Assembly: GCF_009296025.1 (NCBI RefSeq) | Contig: NZ_CP045178.1 | Location: 6,758,001-6,822,000 of the forward strand | Length of the DNA stretch: 64,000 nucleotides | Reading direction: 5' to 3' | Source of the DNA: Streptomyces tsukubensis | Lineage (GTDB): Bacteria > Actinomycetota > Actinomycetes > Streptomycetales > Streptomycetaceae | Part shown: in pieces, positions 34,681 to 42,791 of the stretch | How the letters are laid out: each line of letters starts with the position of its first letter | Numbering within the stretch: the stretch's first letter is position 1 | The notes under the pieces: model-generated | Told to the model about the DNA's origin: nothing | The model's input: the letters and a program-made list of their open reading frames with translations, nothing else | Database searches by the model: none | Made by a program: the position numbers and the translations under genes

Positions 34681-35820
34681 CTACTTGACGCCGAGGCCCG
34701 CGTCATCGACCGGGGACGCGCCCTCGGCCTTCAGGGCCTTGTTGAGCGGGCGCAGGTCGTAGATGCCGTTCAGGTCGGGCTTCTTCAGCAGATTCGCCTT
34801 CACCGCGTGCTCGGCCTCGCTGTCGAGGGTCGAGGCCAGCGGGTCGTCGGTGACCTCGATGGACTTCCACGCCGGGTCGAGGACGTCGGCGGGCAGCGCC
34901 TTGCCGCTGAGCTTCTTGAGAGCGGCGTTGGCGGAGGCCTTCGCCTCCTGGGGGTTGGCGTTGATCCACTTGTTGGTCTTCACGGTGGAGCGCAGCACCG
35001 CCTCCACCACGTCGGGGTGGTCCTTGAGGAACTTCTGCGACACGATCATGTTGGTGATCACGAACTTCTTGTCCGGCCACAGGTCGGACTCGTCGAGCAG
35101 CACCTTGGCACCTTCCGCGACCAGCTTCGAAGCGGTGGGCTCCGGCACCCAAGCACCGTCGATGTCACCGGACTTGTAGGCGTCCGGGGTGATCTTGTTG
35201 TCGGTACGGACGACCGACACATCGCCCTTGCCGCTCTGGGCGTCGACCTTCCAGCCCTTCTCCGAGATCCAGTTGAGGAACGCCACGTCCTGGGTGTTGC
35301 CCAGCTGCGGGGTGGCGATCTTCTTTCCCTTGACGTCGCCGAGGGACTTGATCTTCTTCGGGTTCACGACCAGCTTCACGCCACCGGAGGCCGAACCCCC
35401 GATGATCCGCAGGCTCTTGCCCTGCGACTGGGTGTAGCCGTTGATGGCGGGGGAGGGGCCGATGAAGCCGATGTCGATGGAGTGGGAGTTCAGCGCCTCG
35501 ATCTCCGAGGGGCCCGCGTTGAAGGTCGACGGCTTCACCGTCGTACCGCCCAGCTCCTTCTGTATGAGCCCCTTCTCCACCCCGACGAGCGCGGTCGCGT
35601 GGGTCAGGTTGGGGAAGTAGCCGATCTTCACGGCGTCGGCGGAGAGCTTCTTGCCGTGGGCGGCGGACTTCGCCTCGCCGCCACCGTCCGAGTCACCGGA
35701 GTCGGATTTGGAGCCGTAACCGCACGCCGTGAGGGCGACGGCGAGAAGAGGCAGGGCTGCCGTCGCCATGAGCGTGCGGCGCGAGGCGGAGCTGCGTGGG
35801 GCGGTGCGGTGGGCAGGCAC
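34681..35820 (-). CDS. ABC transporter substrate-binding lipoprotein (SsuA-like)
   Basis: 379 residues. The signal peptide ends at lipobox LTAC (Cys33), so it is anchored on the outer face of the membrane. A Gly/Ser/Asp linker precedes the NMT1/SsuA-type fold: KIGYFPNLTHATALVGVEKG, DIGFIGPSPAINGY, GSASGGVKLVVNP, KIATPQLGNTQDVAFLNW. The family binds sulfonates, taurine, nitrate or thiamine precursors. Next to cysN the likely ligand is a sulfur compound. The start GTG 35820 follows AGAGGAA. It is 321 bp downstream of cysN on the same strand, so it may have its own promoter. Confidence 0.92.
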   Translation of the reverse strand: MPAHRTAPRSSASRRTLMATAALPLLAVALTACGYGSKSDSGDSDGGGEAKSAAHGKKLSADAVKIGYFPNLTHATALVGVEKGLIQKELGGTTVKPSTFNAGPSEIEALNSHSIDIGFIGPSPAINGYTQSQGKSLRIIGGSASGGVKLVVNPKKIKSLGDVKGKKIATPQLGNTQDVAFLNWISEKGWKVDAQSGKGDVSVVRTDNKITPDAYKSGDIDGAWVPEPTASKLVAEGAKVLLDESDLWPDKKFVITNMIVSQKFLKDHPDVVEAVLRSTVKTNKWINANPQEAKASANAALKKLSGKALPADVLDPAWKSIEVTDDPLASTLDSEAEHAVKANLLKKPDLNGIYDLRPLNKALKAEGASPVDDAGLGVK

Positions 35821-35873
35821 GGGAGGTGTTCCTCTCGTTGGCCCGGTTCACGGCCCCGGACATCCGGGGGATG

Positions 35874-35996
35874 TCAGGGAGCGGCGGCCGGGGCGTCGGC
35901 TGGTCTTCGGCGGTATGGGCGGTGCTGGGCTGCGGCGACGGCGCGGTGCGCGTGGTGCGCGCGGTGCGCGCGGTGCCTGGCGGTGTTCACGCACAT
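35874..35996 (-). CDS. Candidate 40-aa His/Arg-rich small ORF upstream of the transporter
   Basis: ATG at 35996 opens MCVNTARHRAHR.., 40 residues, ending 53 bp before the lipoprotein gene. The Cys at position 2 and His/Arg richness would fit a regulatory leader. However, most of it comes from a GCGCGGTGC-type repeat, no good ribosome-binding site is seen, and it may be chance. The rest of the 321-bp gap (35821-36141) holds no other gene candidate. Confidence 0.2.
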   Translation of the reverse strand: MCVNTARHRAHRAHHAHRAVAAAQHRPYRRRPADAPAAAP

Positions 35997-36141
35997 CGCG
36001 AGACACCCCCCGTGCCCGCGCCGAGGGCGCCACTGCCCACCCTGCCGCCTTCCTTGGCGAAGGTGGCGTACGCGTCCGTCGTCGGACAGGTCCCGTGCGC
36101 GAGGTCCTCGCGCCGCCCCACCGAGGGGTCCGCGGCGGTCA

Positions 36142-37482
36142 TCAGAAGTCCCAGCCCTCGTCGGCGTCCACGACGGCGGTCGCGGCGGCGGAGAAGGACT
36201 CGCCCGCCATGCCCGCGGCCAGTGTGGTGCCGTCCGCCGGGTCGATCAGCAGGAAGGAACCGGTACGCCTCGACTCCTCGTACGAGTCGAGTGCCAGCGG
36301 CTCCGCCGTACGCACCACGACCCGGCCGATGTCGTTGGCGACCAGCTCACCAGGGTTCGGGTGCTGCGACAGGTCGTCGAGGGTCAGCCGTGAGGGGATC
36401 TCCTTGACGATCGCCTTGACCGTACGGGTGGTGTGCTTGAGCAGGACCCGCTGGCCGACCAGGAGCGGCCGGTCCGCCACATGGCAGACGGTCGCCACCA
36501 CGTCCTGGGTGGTCGCGGGCGCCGTGGCGCTCGGGGCGATCAGGTCGCCCCGCGAGATGTCGAGATCGTCATCGAGCCGCACCGTCACGGACTGCGGGGC
36601 CCAGGCGATGTCCGTCTCGCGGCCCAGCACGTCGATGCCGGAGATGGTGGAGGTCCGCCCGGAAGGCAGCACGGTGACGGCCTCGCCGACCCGCAGCGCC
36701 CCCGAGGCGATCTGGCCCGCGTAACCCCGGTAGTCGGGGTGGAGTGCCGTCTGTGGGCGGATCACGTACTGCACGGGGAACCGCCCGGGGCAGCCCGTCA
36801 GGTCGTGGCTGACCGGGACCGTCTCCAGGTGTTCGAGCACGGTCGGCCCGCCGTACCAGTCCATCCGCGACGAGGGCTCGACCACGTTGTCGCCGGCGAG
36901 CGCCGAGATCGGGATGGCCGTGATCTCGGGGACGTCCAGCTGCGAGGCGTACGCGGTGAACTCCTCGGCGATGGCGGCGAACACGGGCTCCGCGTACTCC
37001 ACGAGGTCCATCTTGTTCACGGCGAGCACCACGTGCGGGACGCGCAGGAGGGCCGCGACCGCCGCGTGCCTGCGGGTCTGCTCGACGACGCCGTTGCGGG
37101 CGTCGACCAGCACCACGGCCAGCTCCGCGGTGGACGCCCCGGTCACCATGTTGCGGGTGTACTGCACATGGCCGGGGGTGTCGGCCAGGATGAACCGGCG
37201 CGCGGGCGTCGCGAAGTAGCGGTAGGCCACGTCGATGGTGATGCCCTGCTCGCGCTCCGCCCGCAGGCCGTCGGTGAGCAGCGCCAGGTCAGGGGTGTCC
37301 TGGCCGCGGCCGAGCGAGGCGCGCTCGACGGCTTCGAGCTGGTCGGTGAGGACCGACTTGGAGTCGTGCAGCAGACGCCCGACCAGTGTGGACTTGCCGT
37401 CGTCGACGGAGCCGGCGGTGGCGAAACGCAGCAGCGTGGTGGCGGAAAGCTGCTCGGAGAGCAGGCCGTTGGTGACGGTCAT
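36142..37482 (-). CDS. cysN: Sulfate adenylyltransferase GTPase subunit CysN
   Basis: 446 residues. Translation-factor-like GTPase: G1 GSVDDGKST, G3 DTPGHVQYTRNM, G4 NKMDLV, followed by beta-barrel domains II and III. CysN uses GTP hydrolysis to drive APS formation by CysD. No C-terminal APS-kinase fusion is present, in agreement with a separate cysC. The start ATG 37482 is two bases after the cysD stop, so the genes are co-translated. This gene closes the overlapping cysI-cysN series. Confidence 0.95.
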   Translation of the reverse strand: MTVTNGLLSEQLSATTLLRFATAGSVDDGKSTLVGRLLHDSKSVLTDQLEAVERASLGRGQDTPDLALLTDGLRAEREQGITIDVAYRYFATPARRFILADTPGHVQYTRNMVTGASTAELAVVLVDARNGVVEQTRRHAAVAALLRVPHVVLAVNKMDLVEYAEPVFAAIAEEFTAYASQLDVPEITAIPISALAGDNVVEPSSRMDWYGGPTVLEHLETVPVSHDLTGCPGRFPVQYVIRPQTALHPDYRGYAGQIASGALRVGEAVTVLPSGRTSTISGIDVLGRETDIAWAPQSVTVRLDDDLDISRGDLIAPSATAPATTQDVVATVCHVADRPLLVGQRVLLKHTTRTVKAIVKEIPSRLTLDDLSQHPNPGELVANDIGRVVVRTAEPLALDSYEESRRTGSFLLIDPADGTTLAAGMAGESFSAAATAVVDADEGWDF

Positions 37483-37484
37483 GG

Positions 37485-38420
37485 CTAGAAGTACCCCTCA
37501 CGCTTGCGGTCTTCCATCGCGGCTTCCGACATCTTGTCGTCGGCGCGGGTGGCACCGCGCTCGGTCAGCCGGGACGCGGCGATCTCGGTGATGACGGCGT
37601 CGAGTGTGGTCGCGTCGGAGTCGACAGCACCGGTGCAGGACATGTCCCCGACCGTGCGGTAGCGGACCAGCCTCGTCTCGACCGGCTCGTCCTCCTTGGG
37701 GCCGCCCCACTCGCCCGCGGTGAGCCACATACCGGCCCTGCTGAAGACGGGCCTCTCATGAGCGAAATAGATACCGGGCAGCTCGATCTCCTCGCGGGCG
37801 ATGTACTGCCACACGTCCAGCTCGGTCCAGTTGGACAGCGGGAAGACCCGGACGTGCTCACCAGGGGCGTGCCTGCCGTTGTAGAGCTGCCACAGCTCGG
37901 GGCGCTGGCGGCGCGGGTCCCACTGGGAGAACTCGTCGCGCAGGCTGAACACCCGCTCCTTGGCCCTGGCCTTCTCCTCGTCGCGCCGGCCTCCGCCGAA
38001 GACGGCGTCGAAGCGGTGCGCCCGGATGGCCTCGGTCAGCGGCACGGTCTGCAACGGGTTGCGGGTGCCGTCGGGGCGCTCCCGCAGCCGTCCGTCGTCG
38101 ATGTACTCCTGGACGGAGGCCACATGGAGGCGCAGCCCGTGCTCGGCGACGGCGCGGTCGCGGTATTCGAGGACCTCGGGGAAGTTGTGCCCGGTGTCCA
38201 CGTGCAGCAGGGAGAACGGCACGGCGGCGGGGGCGAAGGCCTTCAGCGCGAGGTGGAGCATCACGATGGAGTCCTTGCCGCCGGAGAAGAGGATCACCGG
38301 CCGCTCGAACTCGCCCGCCACCTCGCGGAAGATGTGCACCGCCTCGGACTCCAACGCGTCCAGGTGGCTGAGGGCGTAGGGACTGCCGGTGTTCTCGTCC
38401 TTGGACACCACGGTCGTCAT
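37485..38420 (-). CDS. cysD: Sulfate adenylyltransferase catalytic subunit CysD
   Basis: 311 residues. PP-loop SGGKDSIVMLHLALKAF and VDTGHNFPEVLEYRD bind ATP; VFGGGRRDEEKARAKER and FPLSNWTELDVWQYI are typical of CysD. Makes adenosine 5'-phosphosulfate from sulfate and ATP together with CysN. The start ATG 38420 overlaps the cysC stop by 4 bp (ATGA). Confidence 0.96.
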   Translation of the reverse strand: MTTVVSKDENTGSPYALSHLDALESEAVHIFREVAGEFERPVILFSGGKDSIVMLHLALKAFAPAAVPFSLLHVDTGHNFPEVLEYRDRAVAEHGLRLHVASVQEYIDDGRLRERPDGTRNPLQTVPLTEAIRAHRFDAVFGGGRRDEEKARAKERVFSLRDEFSQWDPRRQRPELWQLYNGRHAPGEHVRVFPLSNWTELDVWQYIAREEIELPGIYFAHERPVFSRAGMWLTAGEWGGPKEDEPVETRLVRYRTVGDMSCTGAVDSDATTLDAVITEIAASRLTERGATRADDKMSEAAMEDRKREGYF

Positions 38421-39112
38421 GCGAGACCCCTTTCGGTGAGCAGCGCGTACACAGCCGCCGCCGACTCCTGCACGGTCTGGTTCTGGGACTCGATCCGCAG
38501 ATCGGGGGATTCGGGTTCCTCGTACGGGTCGTCGACCCCGGTGAGCCCGGACAGCTCGCCCGCCGCCTGCTTGGCGTAGAGCCCCTTCACGTCGCGTCGT
38601 GAACACACGTCCACCGGGGTGGCCACGTGCACCTCCAAGTACGCGGTGCCCGCCGCCTGGTGGCGTTCGCGTACGGCGTCGCGGCTGTCGGCGTACGGCG
38701 CGATGACCGGCACGAGAACCAACACGCCGTGCGAGGCGAGCAGTTCGGCGACGAAACCGATCCGCTGGACGTTGGTGTCGCGGTCCTGGCGGGCGAAGCC
38801 GAGCCCCGCGGAGAGGAACTCGCGGATCTCGTCGCCGTCGAGCAGTTCGGTGCGGTGGCCCTCGGCGCGCAGCCGCTCCGCGAGTTCGTACGCGATGGTG
38901 GTCTTGCCGGCGCTCGGCAGACCGGTGAGCCAGAGGGTGGCTCCCGTCACTGGTGTCTCCTGGATCTCTCGCGTGGGCCGGATCTCCGGCGTGGGCCGGG
39001 GGCCGTGGGTGGGCCGGATCTGCGGCGTGGGCCGGGGGCCGTGGGTGGGCCGGGGCTCCCGCTCGGCCGTGGCGTCCGGTGTCCCGGGGGTCCTGCCCTG
39101 GTTCTGTGCCAT
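38417..39112 (-). CDS. cysC: Adenylyl-sulfate kinase CysC, with repetitive N-terminal extension
   Basis: The conserved kinase begins with ATLWLTGLPSAGKTT (P-loop), then LDGDEIREFLSAGLGF, DSRDAVRERH and KGLYAKQAAGELSGLTGVDD. It phosphorylates APS to PAPS. Two starts are possible. ATG 39112 overlaps the cysH stop (TGATG) and gives 231 residues with a 54-residue tail containing two 12-aa repeats (PTHGPRPTPQIR). GTG 38950 has an excellent AGGAGA and gives 177 residues, the family's usual size. I list the longer form because of the overlap; the shorter may be the main product. With an APS reductase encoded next door, PAPS may serve sulfation rather than reduction. Confidence 0.85.
   Translation of the reverse strand: MAQNQGRTPGTPDATAEREPRPTHGPRPTPQIRPTHGPRPTPEIRPTREIQETPVTGATLWLTGLPSAGKTTIAYELAERLRAEGHRTELLDGDEIREFLSAGLGFARQDRDTNVQRIGFVAELLASHGVLVLVPVIAPYADSRDAVRERHQAAGTAYLEVHVATPVDVCSRRDVKGLYAKQAAGELSGLTGVDDPYEEPESPDLRIESQNQTVQESAAAVYALLTERGLA
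38975..39046 (-). repeat. 36-bp tandem repeat in the cysC extension
   Basis: Units 38975-39010 and 39011-39046 differ at a single base, followed by a short third piece. Thirty-six bases keep the frame and encode a 12-residue Pro-rich repeat. Recent expansion. Confidence 0.95.
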
Positions 39113-39822
39113 CAGCCGTGCAGCCCGCACTCCGTCTTGGCACTGCCCGACCAGCGGCCCGCACGGGCGTCCTCGCCGTCGAGCAGCCTGCGGGTGCACG
39201 GGGCGCAGCCCACCGAGCCGTAGCCGTCCATGAGCAGGGGGTTGGTCAGCACGCCGTGTTCGGCGACGTAGGCGTCCACGTCGTCCTGGCTCCAGCGGGC
39301 GATGGGCGCGATCTTGACCTTCTCGCGCTTCTCGTCCCAGCTGACGACCGGCGTGTCCGCGCGGGTCGGGGACTCGTCGCGGCGCAGCCCCGTGGCCCAG
39401 GCCGAGTAACCCGTGAGGCCCTCCTGGAGGGGCTGGACCTTGCGCATGGCGCAGCACAGGTCGGGGTCGCGGTCGTGCAGGCGCGGGCCGAACTCCGCGT
39501 CCTGCTCGGCGACCGTACGGGTCGGGCTCAGGGTGATGACGTTCACGTCCATCACCGCGTCCACGGCGTCGCGGGTGCCGATCGTCTCGGGGAAGTGGTA
39601 GCCGGTGTCGAGGAAGACGACGTCCACCCCCGGCCTGGCGCGGGAGGCGAGGTGGGCGACGACCGCGTCCTCCATCGACGAGGTGACGCAGAACCGCGGT
39701 CCGAAGGTCTCCGAGGCCCAGCGGAGGATGTCGAGCGCGGACGCCTCCTCCAGGTCGCGGCCCGCCGCCTCGGCCAGGGACCGCAGTTGCCCGCTGGTGC
39801 GCTCTTCCTGGACCGTCGTCAT
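39112..39822 (-). CDS. cysH: Assimilatory APS reductase CysH
   Basis: 236 residues. The PAPS/APS reductase fold with VVFLDTGYHFPET and GLRRDESPTRA. Four cysteines of the [4Fe-4S] cluster, Cys123-Cys124 (CCAMRK) and Cys206/Cys209 (CAPC), mark it as an APS-type enzyme. The C-terminal ECGLHG carries the catalytic Cys232. It reduces APS to sulfite with thioredoxin. The start ATG 39822 overlaps the zinc-ribbon gene stop by 4 bp (ATGA). Confidence 0.95.
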   Translation of the reverse strand: MTTVQEERTSGQLRSLAEAAGRDLEEASALDILRWASETFGPRFCVTSSMEDAVVAHLASRARPGVDVVFLDTGYHFPETIGTRDAVDAVMDVNVITLSPTRTVAEQDAEFGPRLHDRDPDLCCAMRKVQPLQEGLTGYSAWATGLRRDESPTRADTPVVSWDEKREKVKIAPIARWSQDDVDAYVAEHGVLTNPLLMDGYGSVGCAPCTRRLLDGEDARAGRWSGSAKTECGLHG

Positions 39823-40013
39823 ATCTCGTCCCCTCCGCTCTCGCCGCGCCCACCGACGCCGCGCTGGAATCCCCGGGTCAGCAGACCGAGGAACTTCAAC
39901 TGGAAGGCCCGGTTGCACGCCCCGCATTCCCAGGCGCCATGACCCTGCTCGCCGGGGCGCAGATCCTCGTCCCCGCAGTAGGGGCAGTGGAAGGGGGCCG
40001 CACGCTCGCTCAT
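39819..40013 (-). CDS. Small zinc-ribbon protein in the sulfur operon
   Basis: 64 residues. Two CxxC pairs (Cys10/Cys13 in CPYCGDE and Cys30/Cys33 in CGACN) form a zinc ribbon, followed by FQLKFLGLLTRGFQ. I recall a similar small protein at the same place in other Streptomyces cys operons. Its role is unknown; it could deliver electrons, metal, or stabilise CysI/CysH. It overlaps cysI and cysH by 4 bp on both sides (ATGA), so it is firmly part of the operon. Confidence 0.85.
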   Translation of the reverse strand: MSERAAPFHCPYCGDEDLRPGEQGHGAWECGACNRAFQLKFLGLLTRGFQRGVGGRGESGGDEI

Positions 40014-41707
40014 GACAGTGCCTCCTCGTCCGCGCGCCCGGCCCACGTGGCGAAGCGCTCGCCGTCGGTGCGCTGTTCCTGGAAACGGGTGAGGACACGC
40101 TCGATGTAGTCGGGCAGGGCGTCCGCGGTGACCTTGAGGCCGCGCACCTTGCGGCCGAATCCGGCCTCAAGACCGAGGGCGCCGCCGAGGTGGACCTGAT
40201 AGCCCTCGACCTGCTCGCCGTTCTCGTCCAGGACGAGCTGGCCCTTGAGTCCGATGTCGGCGACCTGGATGCGGGCGCAGGCGTTGGGGCAGCCGTTGAG
40301 GTTGATGGTCAGCGGCTCGTCGAACTCCGGCAGACGGCGCTCCAGTTCGTCGATGAGCCAGGAGCCGCGCGCCTTGGTCTCCACGATGGCCAGCTTGCAG
40401 AACTCGATGCCCGTGCAGGCCATCGTGGACCGCCTGAACGATGAGGGGGTGACGGTGAGGTCCAGCGCCTCCAGGCCCGCGGTGAGCGACTCGACCCGGT
40501 CCTCCTCGACGTCGAGCACCACCATCTTCTGCTCGACCGTCGTACGCAGCCTGCCGGAGCCGTGCGCCTCGGCCAGCTCGGCGACCTTCGTCAGTACGGT
40601 GCCGTCGACGCGGCCGACGCGCGGCGCGAACCCGACGTAGAAGCGGCCGTCCTGCTGGCGGTGGACGCCCACGTGGTCGCGCCAGCGCTCCACGGGCTCG
40701 GCGGGCGCGGGCCCGTCGAGCAGCAGGCGCTTCAGGTACTCGTCCTCCAGGACCTGCCGGAACTTCTCCGGACCCCAATCCGCGACCAGGAACTTCAGCC
40801 GCGCGCGAGTGCGCAGCCTGCGGTAGCCGTAGTCCCGGAAGATCGAGATGACGCCGACGTGGACGTCGGCGACCTCCTCCAGCGGGACCCAGGCGCCGAG
40901 CCGCACGCCGATCTTGGGGTTGGTGGAGAGCCCGCCGCCGACCCACAGGTCGAACCCCGGTCCGTGCTCGGGGTGTTCGACCCCGACGAAGGAGACGTCG
41001 TTGATCTCGTGTGCCACGTCGAGCAGGGGCGATCCCGAGATCGCCGTCTTGAACTTGCGGGGCAGGTTGGAGAAGGCGGGGTTGCCGATCACCCTGCGCT
41101 GGATCTCGTCGATGGCCGGAGTGCCGTCGATGATCTCGTCCAGCGCGATACCGGCCACGGGTGAACCGAGCACCACACGGGGGGTGTCGCCGCACGCCTC
41201 GGTCGTCGAGAGGCCCACCGCTTCGAGCCTGCGCCAGATCTCCGGCACGTCCTCGATCCTGATCCAGTGGAGCTGGATGTTCTGCCGGTCGGTGATGTCC
41301 GCGGTACCGCGCGCGAACTCCTGCGAGATCTCCCCGATGACACGGAGCTGATCGGTCCTCAGCCGCCCGCCGTCGACGCGTACCCGCAGCATGAAGTACT
41401 TGTCGTCCAGTTCCTCCGGCTCAAGGACCGCCGTCTTGCCGCCGTCGATCCCCGGCCTGCGCTGGGTGTAGAGACCCCACCAGCGCATCCGGCCGCGGAG
41501 ATCGTTGGGGTCGATGGAGTCGAATCCGGCCTTCGAGTAGATCGTCTCAATGCGTGTCCGTACGTTGAGACCGTCGTCGTCCTTCTTGAACTGCTCGTTG
41601 CCGTTGAGCGGAGTGAAGTGACCCACAGCCCACTGACCCTCGCCACGGTGCCTGCCGGCCTTGCGGCGTGGGGTGGCTGCGGGGGGCTGCGCGGGGGAGT
41701 CGGCCAT
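40010..41707 (-). CDS. cysI: Ferredoxin-type sulfite (nitrite/sulfite) reductase
   Basis: 565 residues. Two ferredoxin-like half domains and the siroheme/[4Fe-4S] binding cysteines Cys431 and Cys437 (ACTGIEFCKLA), Cys473 and Cys477 (NGCPNACAR). It reduces sulfite to sulfide with six electrons, probably from ferredoxin. Operon context (APS reductase, sulfate activation, sirohydrochlorin chelatase) supports sulfite over nitrite. The start ATG 41707 follows AAGGACG. A 27-residue leader peptide ORF lies 128 bp upstream and probably governs expression. Confidence 0.93.
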   Translation of the reverse strand: MADSPAQPPAATPRRKAGRHRGEGQWAVGHFTPLNGNEQFKKDDDGLNVRTRIETIYSKAGFDSIDPNDLRGRMRWWGLYTQRRPGIDGGKTAVLEPEELDDKYFMLRVRVDGGRLRTDQLRVIGEISQEFARGTADITDRQNIQLHWIRIEDVPEIWRRLEAVGLSTTEACGDTPRVVLGSPVAGIALDEIIDGTPAIDEIQRRVIGNPAFSNLPRKFKTAISGSPLLDVAHEINDVSFVGVEHPEHGPGFDLWVGGGLSTNPKIGVRLGAWVPLEEVADVHVGVISIFRDYGYRRLRTRARLKFLVADWGPEKFRQVLEDEYLKRLLLDGPAPAEPVERWRDHVGVHRQQDGRFYVGFAPRVGRVDGTVLTKVAELAEAHGSGRLRTTVEQKMVVLDVEEDRVESLTAGLEALDLTVTPSSFRRSTMACTGIEFCKLAIVETKARGSWLIDELERRLPEFDEPLTINLNGCPNACARIQVADIGLKGQLVLDENGEQVEGYQVHLGGALGLEAGFGRKVRGLKVTADALPDYIERVLTRFQEQRTDGERFATWAGRADEEALS

Positions 41708-41835
41708 GGCGGTACGTCCTTCGAGACGGCAGGCGGGCGGGCTCCGACCTGCGCGTGCGGGCATGCGTGCGCGGCACTGCGCAGGCGGTGGCGGTAAAAA
41801 GAAGAAGTCTGTTACCCGGAAGGGGAGTTGAGCTG

Positions 41836-41919
41836 TCAGCTCACGTGACAGATGGCGCTGGACATGCGGCAGAGATCGACGTGCCGCCGACTCACCAAGG
41901 CAATTCCAGCTTCAGACAT
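41836..41919 (-). CDS. Putative leader peptide of the cys operon (27 aa)
   Basis: ATG 41919 to TGA 41836 encodes MSEAGIALVSRRHVDLCRM followed by SSAICHVS. The core LVSRRHVDLCR..SSA.C is the hallmark of the short putative leader peptides seen upstream of sulfur-metabolism genes in Streptomyces. It carries two cysteines, so ribosome stalling when Cys-tRNA is scarce could control cysI. A perfect palindrome TGAGCTGTCAGCTCA (41829-41843) overlaps the leader stop codon, and a run of T-rich sequence follows on the minus strand. Too short to be found by usual ORF cut-offs. Confidence 0.8.
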   Translation of the reverse strand: MSEAGIALVSRRHVDLCRMSSAICHVS

Positions 41920-42054
41920 GACGGAAGCGTGTCACGCGGATCTCGGGACAGTCCACCATCATCCGTGATGTGGACATTGCTGTCTCGATATGTGGACGAT
42001 GGGAGTGTGGTGCGGCGGACGCACCGGCGCACCCCCACCCCCAGGAGTGGTCGA

Positions 42055-42636
42055 TCAAGCGCCGACGGGCACCGACCCCGCTCCGGGCCAGGGCCCGGCT
42101 GTCGCCGTCTCCTCCTCCTGCTCGCTCTCCGTCTCGTAGACCGTGAAGCCGCGCCGCTGATAGTTGGCGAGCGCGTGGGGGCCGTCCTTGCTGCACGTGT
42201 GCACCCACACCCTTCGCGTCGCGGGCAGCGACGGGAGCCGCAGCGCCATGTCCCAGGCCCGAGCCGTGGCGTACGACAGCAGATGGCCCCCGATGCGCCG
42301 GCCCCGGAAGGCGGGCAGCAGCCCGAAGTACACGATCTCGACCGCCCCTTCGGCCCCCGCGGCCAGCTCCACGAACCCCGCGGGCGTGCCCTTCTCGTAG
42401 GCGACCCAGGTCTCCACACCGGGCCGCTCCAGCATCTCCCGCCACCAGCCGTAGCCCTTGTCGAGCCGGTCGAGCCAGCGGACGTCCTGGCCCACCGAGG
42501 CGTACAGGAACCGGCTGAACTCGGGCGAAGGGATCTCCGCCCGGGTGATGGAGACGTCCCCCGAGGGGGCGGGCACGGTCCGAAGATCGGCGGGGGAGGT
42601 CTGTTCGAGGAACCAGGTGGTCACAGTGATGCTCAT
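42055..42636 (-). CDS. GNAT N-acetyltransferase
   Basis: 193 residues. The acetyl-CoA motif is YFGLLPAFRGRRIGGHLLSYA; preceding strands VAYEKGTPAGFVELAAG and final KDGPHALANYQRRGF complete a GNAT fold. The C-terminal 20 residues are Glu/Gly/Pro-rich. Substrate unknown. The start is the ATG at 42636 (MSITVTTWFLEQ). No link to the sulfur cluster is evident apart from orientation. Confidence 0.88.
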   Translation of the reverse strand: MSITVTTWFLEQTSPADLRTVPAPSGDVSITRAEIPSPEFSRFLYASVGQDVRWLDRLDKGYGWWREMLERPGVETWVAYEKGTPAGFVELAAGAEGAVEIVYFGLLPAFRGRRIGGHLLSYATARAWDMALRLPSLPATRRVWVHTCSKDGPHALANYQRRGFTVYETESEQEEETATAGPWPGAGSVPVGA

Positions 42637-42791
42637 ACGGCCAGCGAACCACGGCCCCGGCCGCGTCCGAGAGCCAGGTACCCGACCGCGCGGCCCCCGG
42701 TTGCCGGGTGCCCGCCGGGCGCCGACCGCGCGGCCCGCCCGGCTGCCACGTGCGCGCCGTGCCTCCCGCCCGGGGCCCGCCAGGCCCCCGC

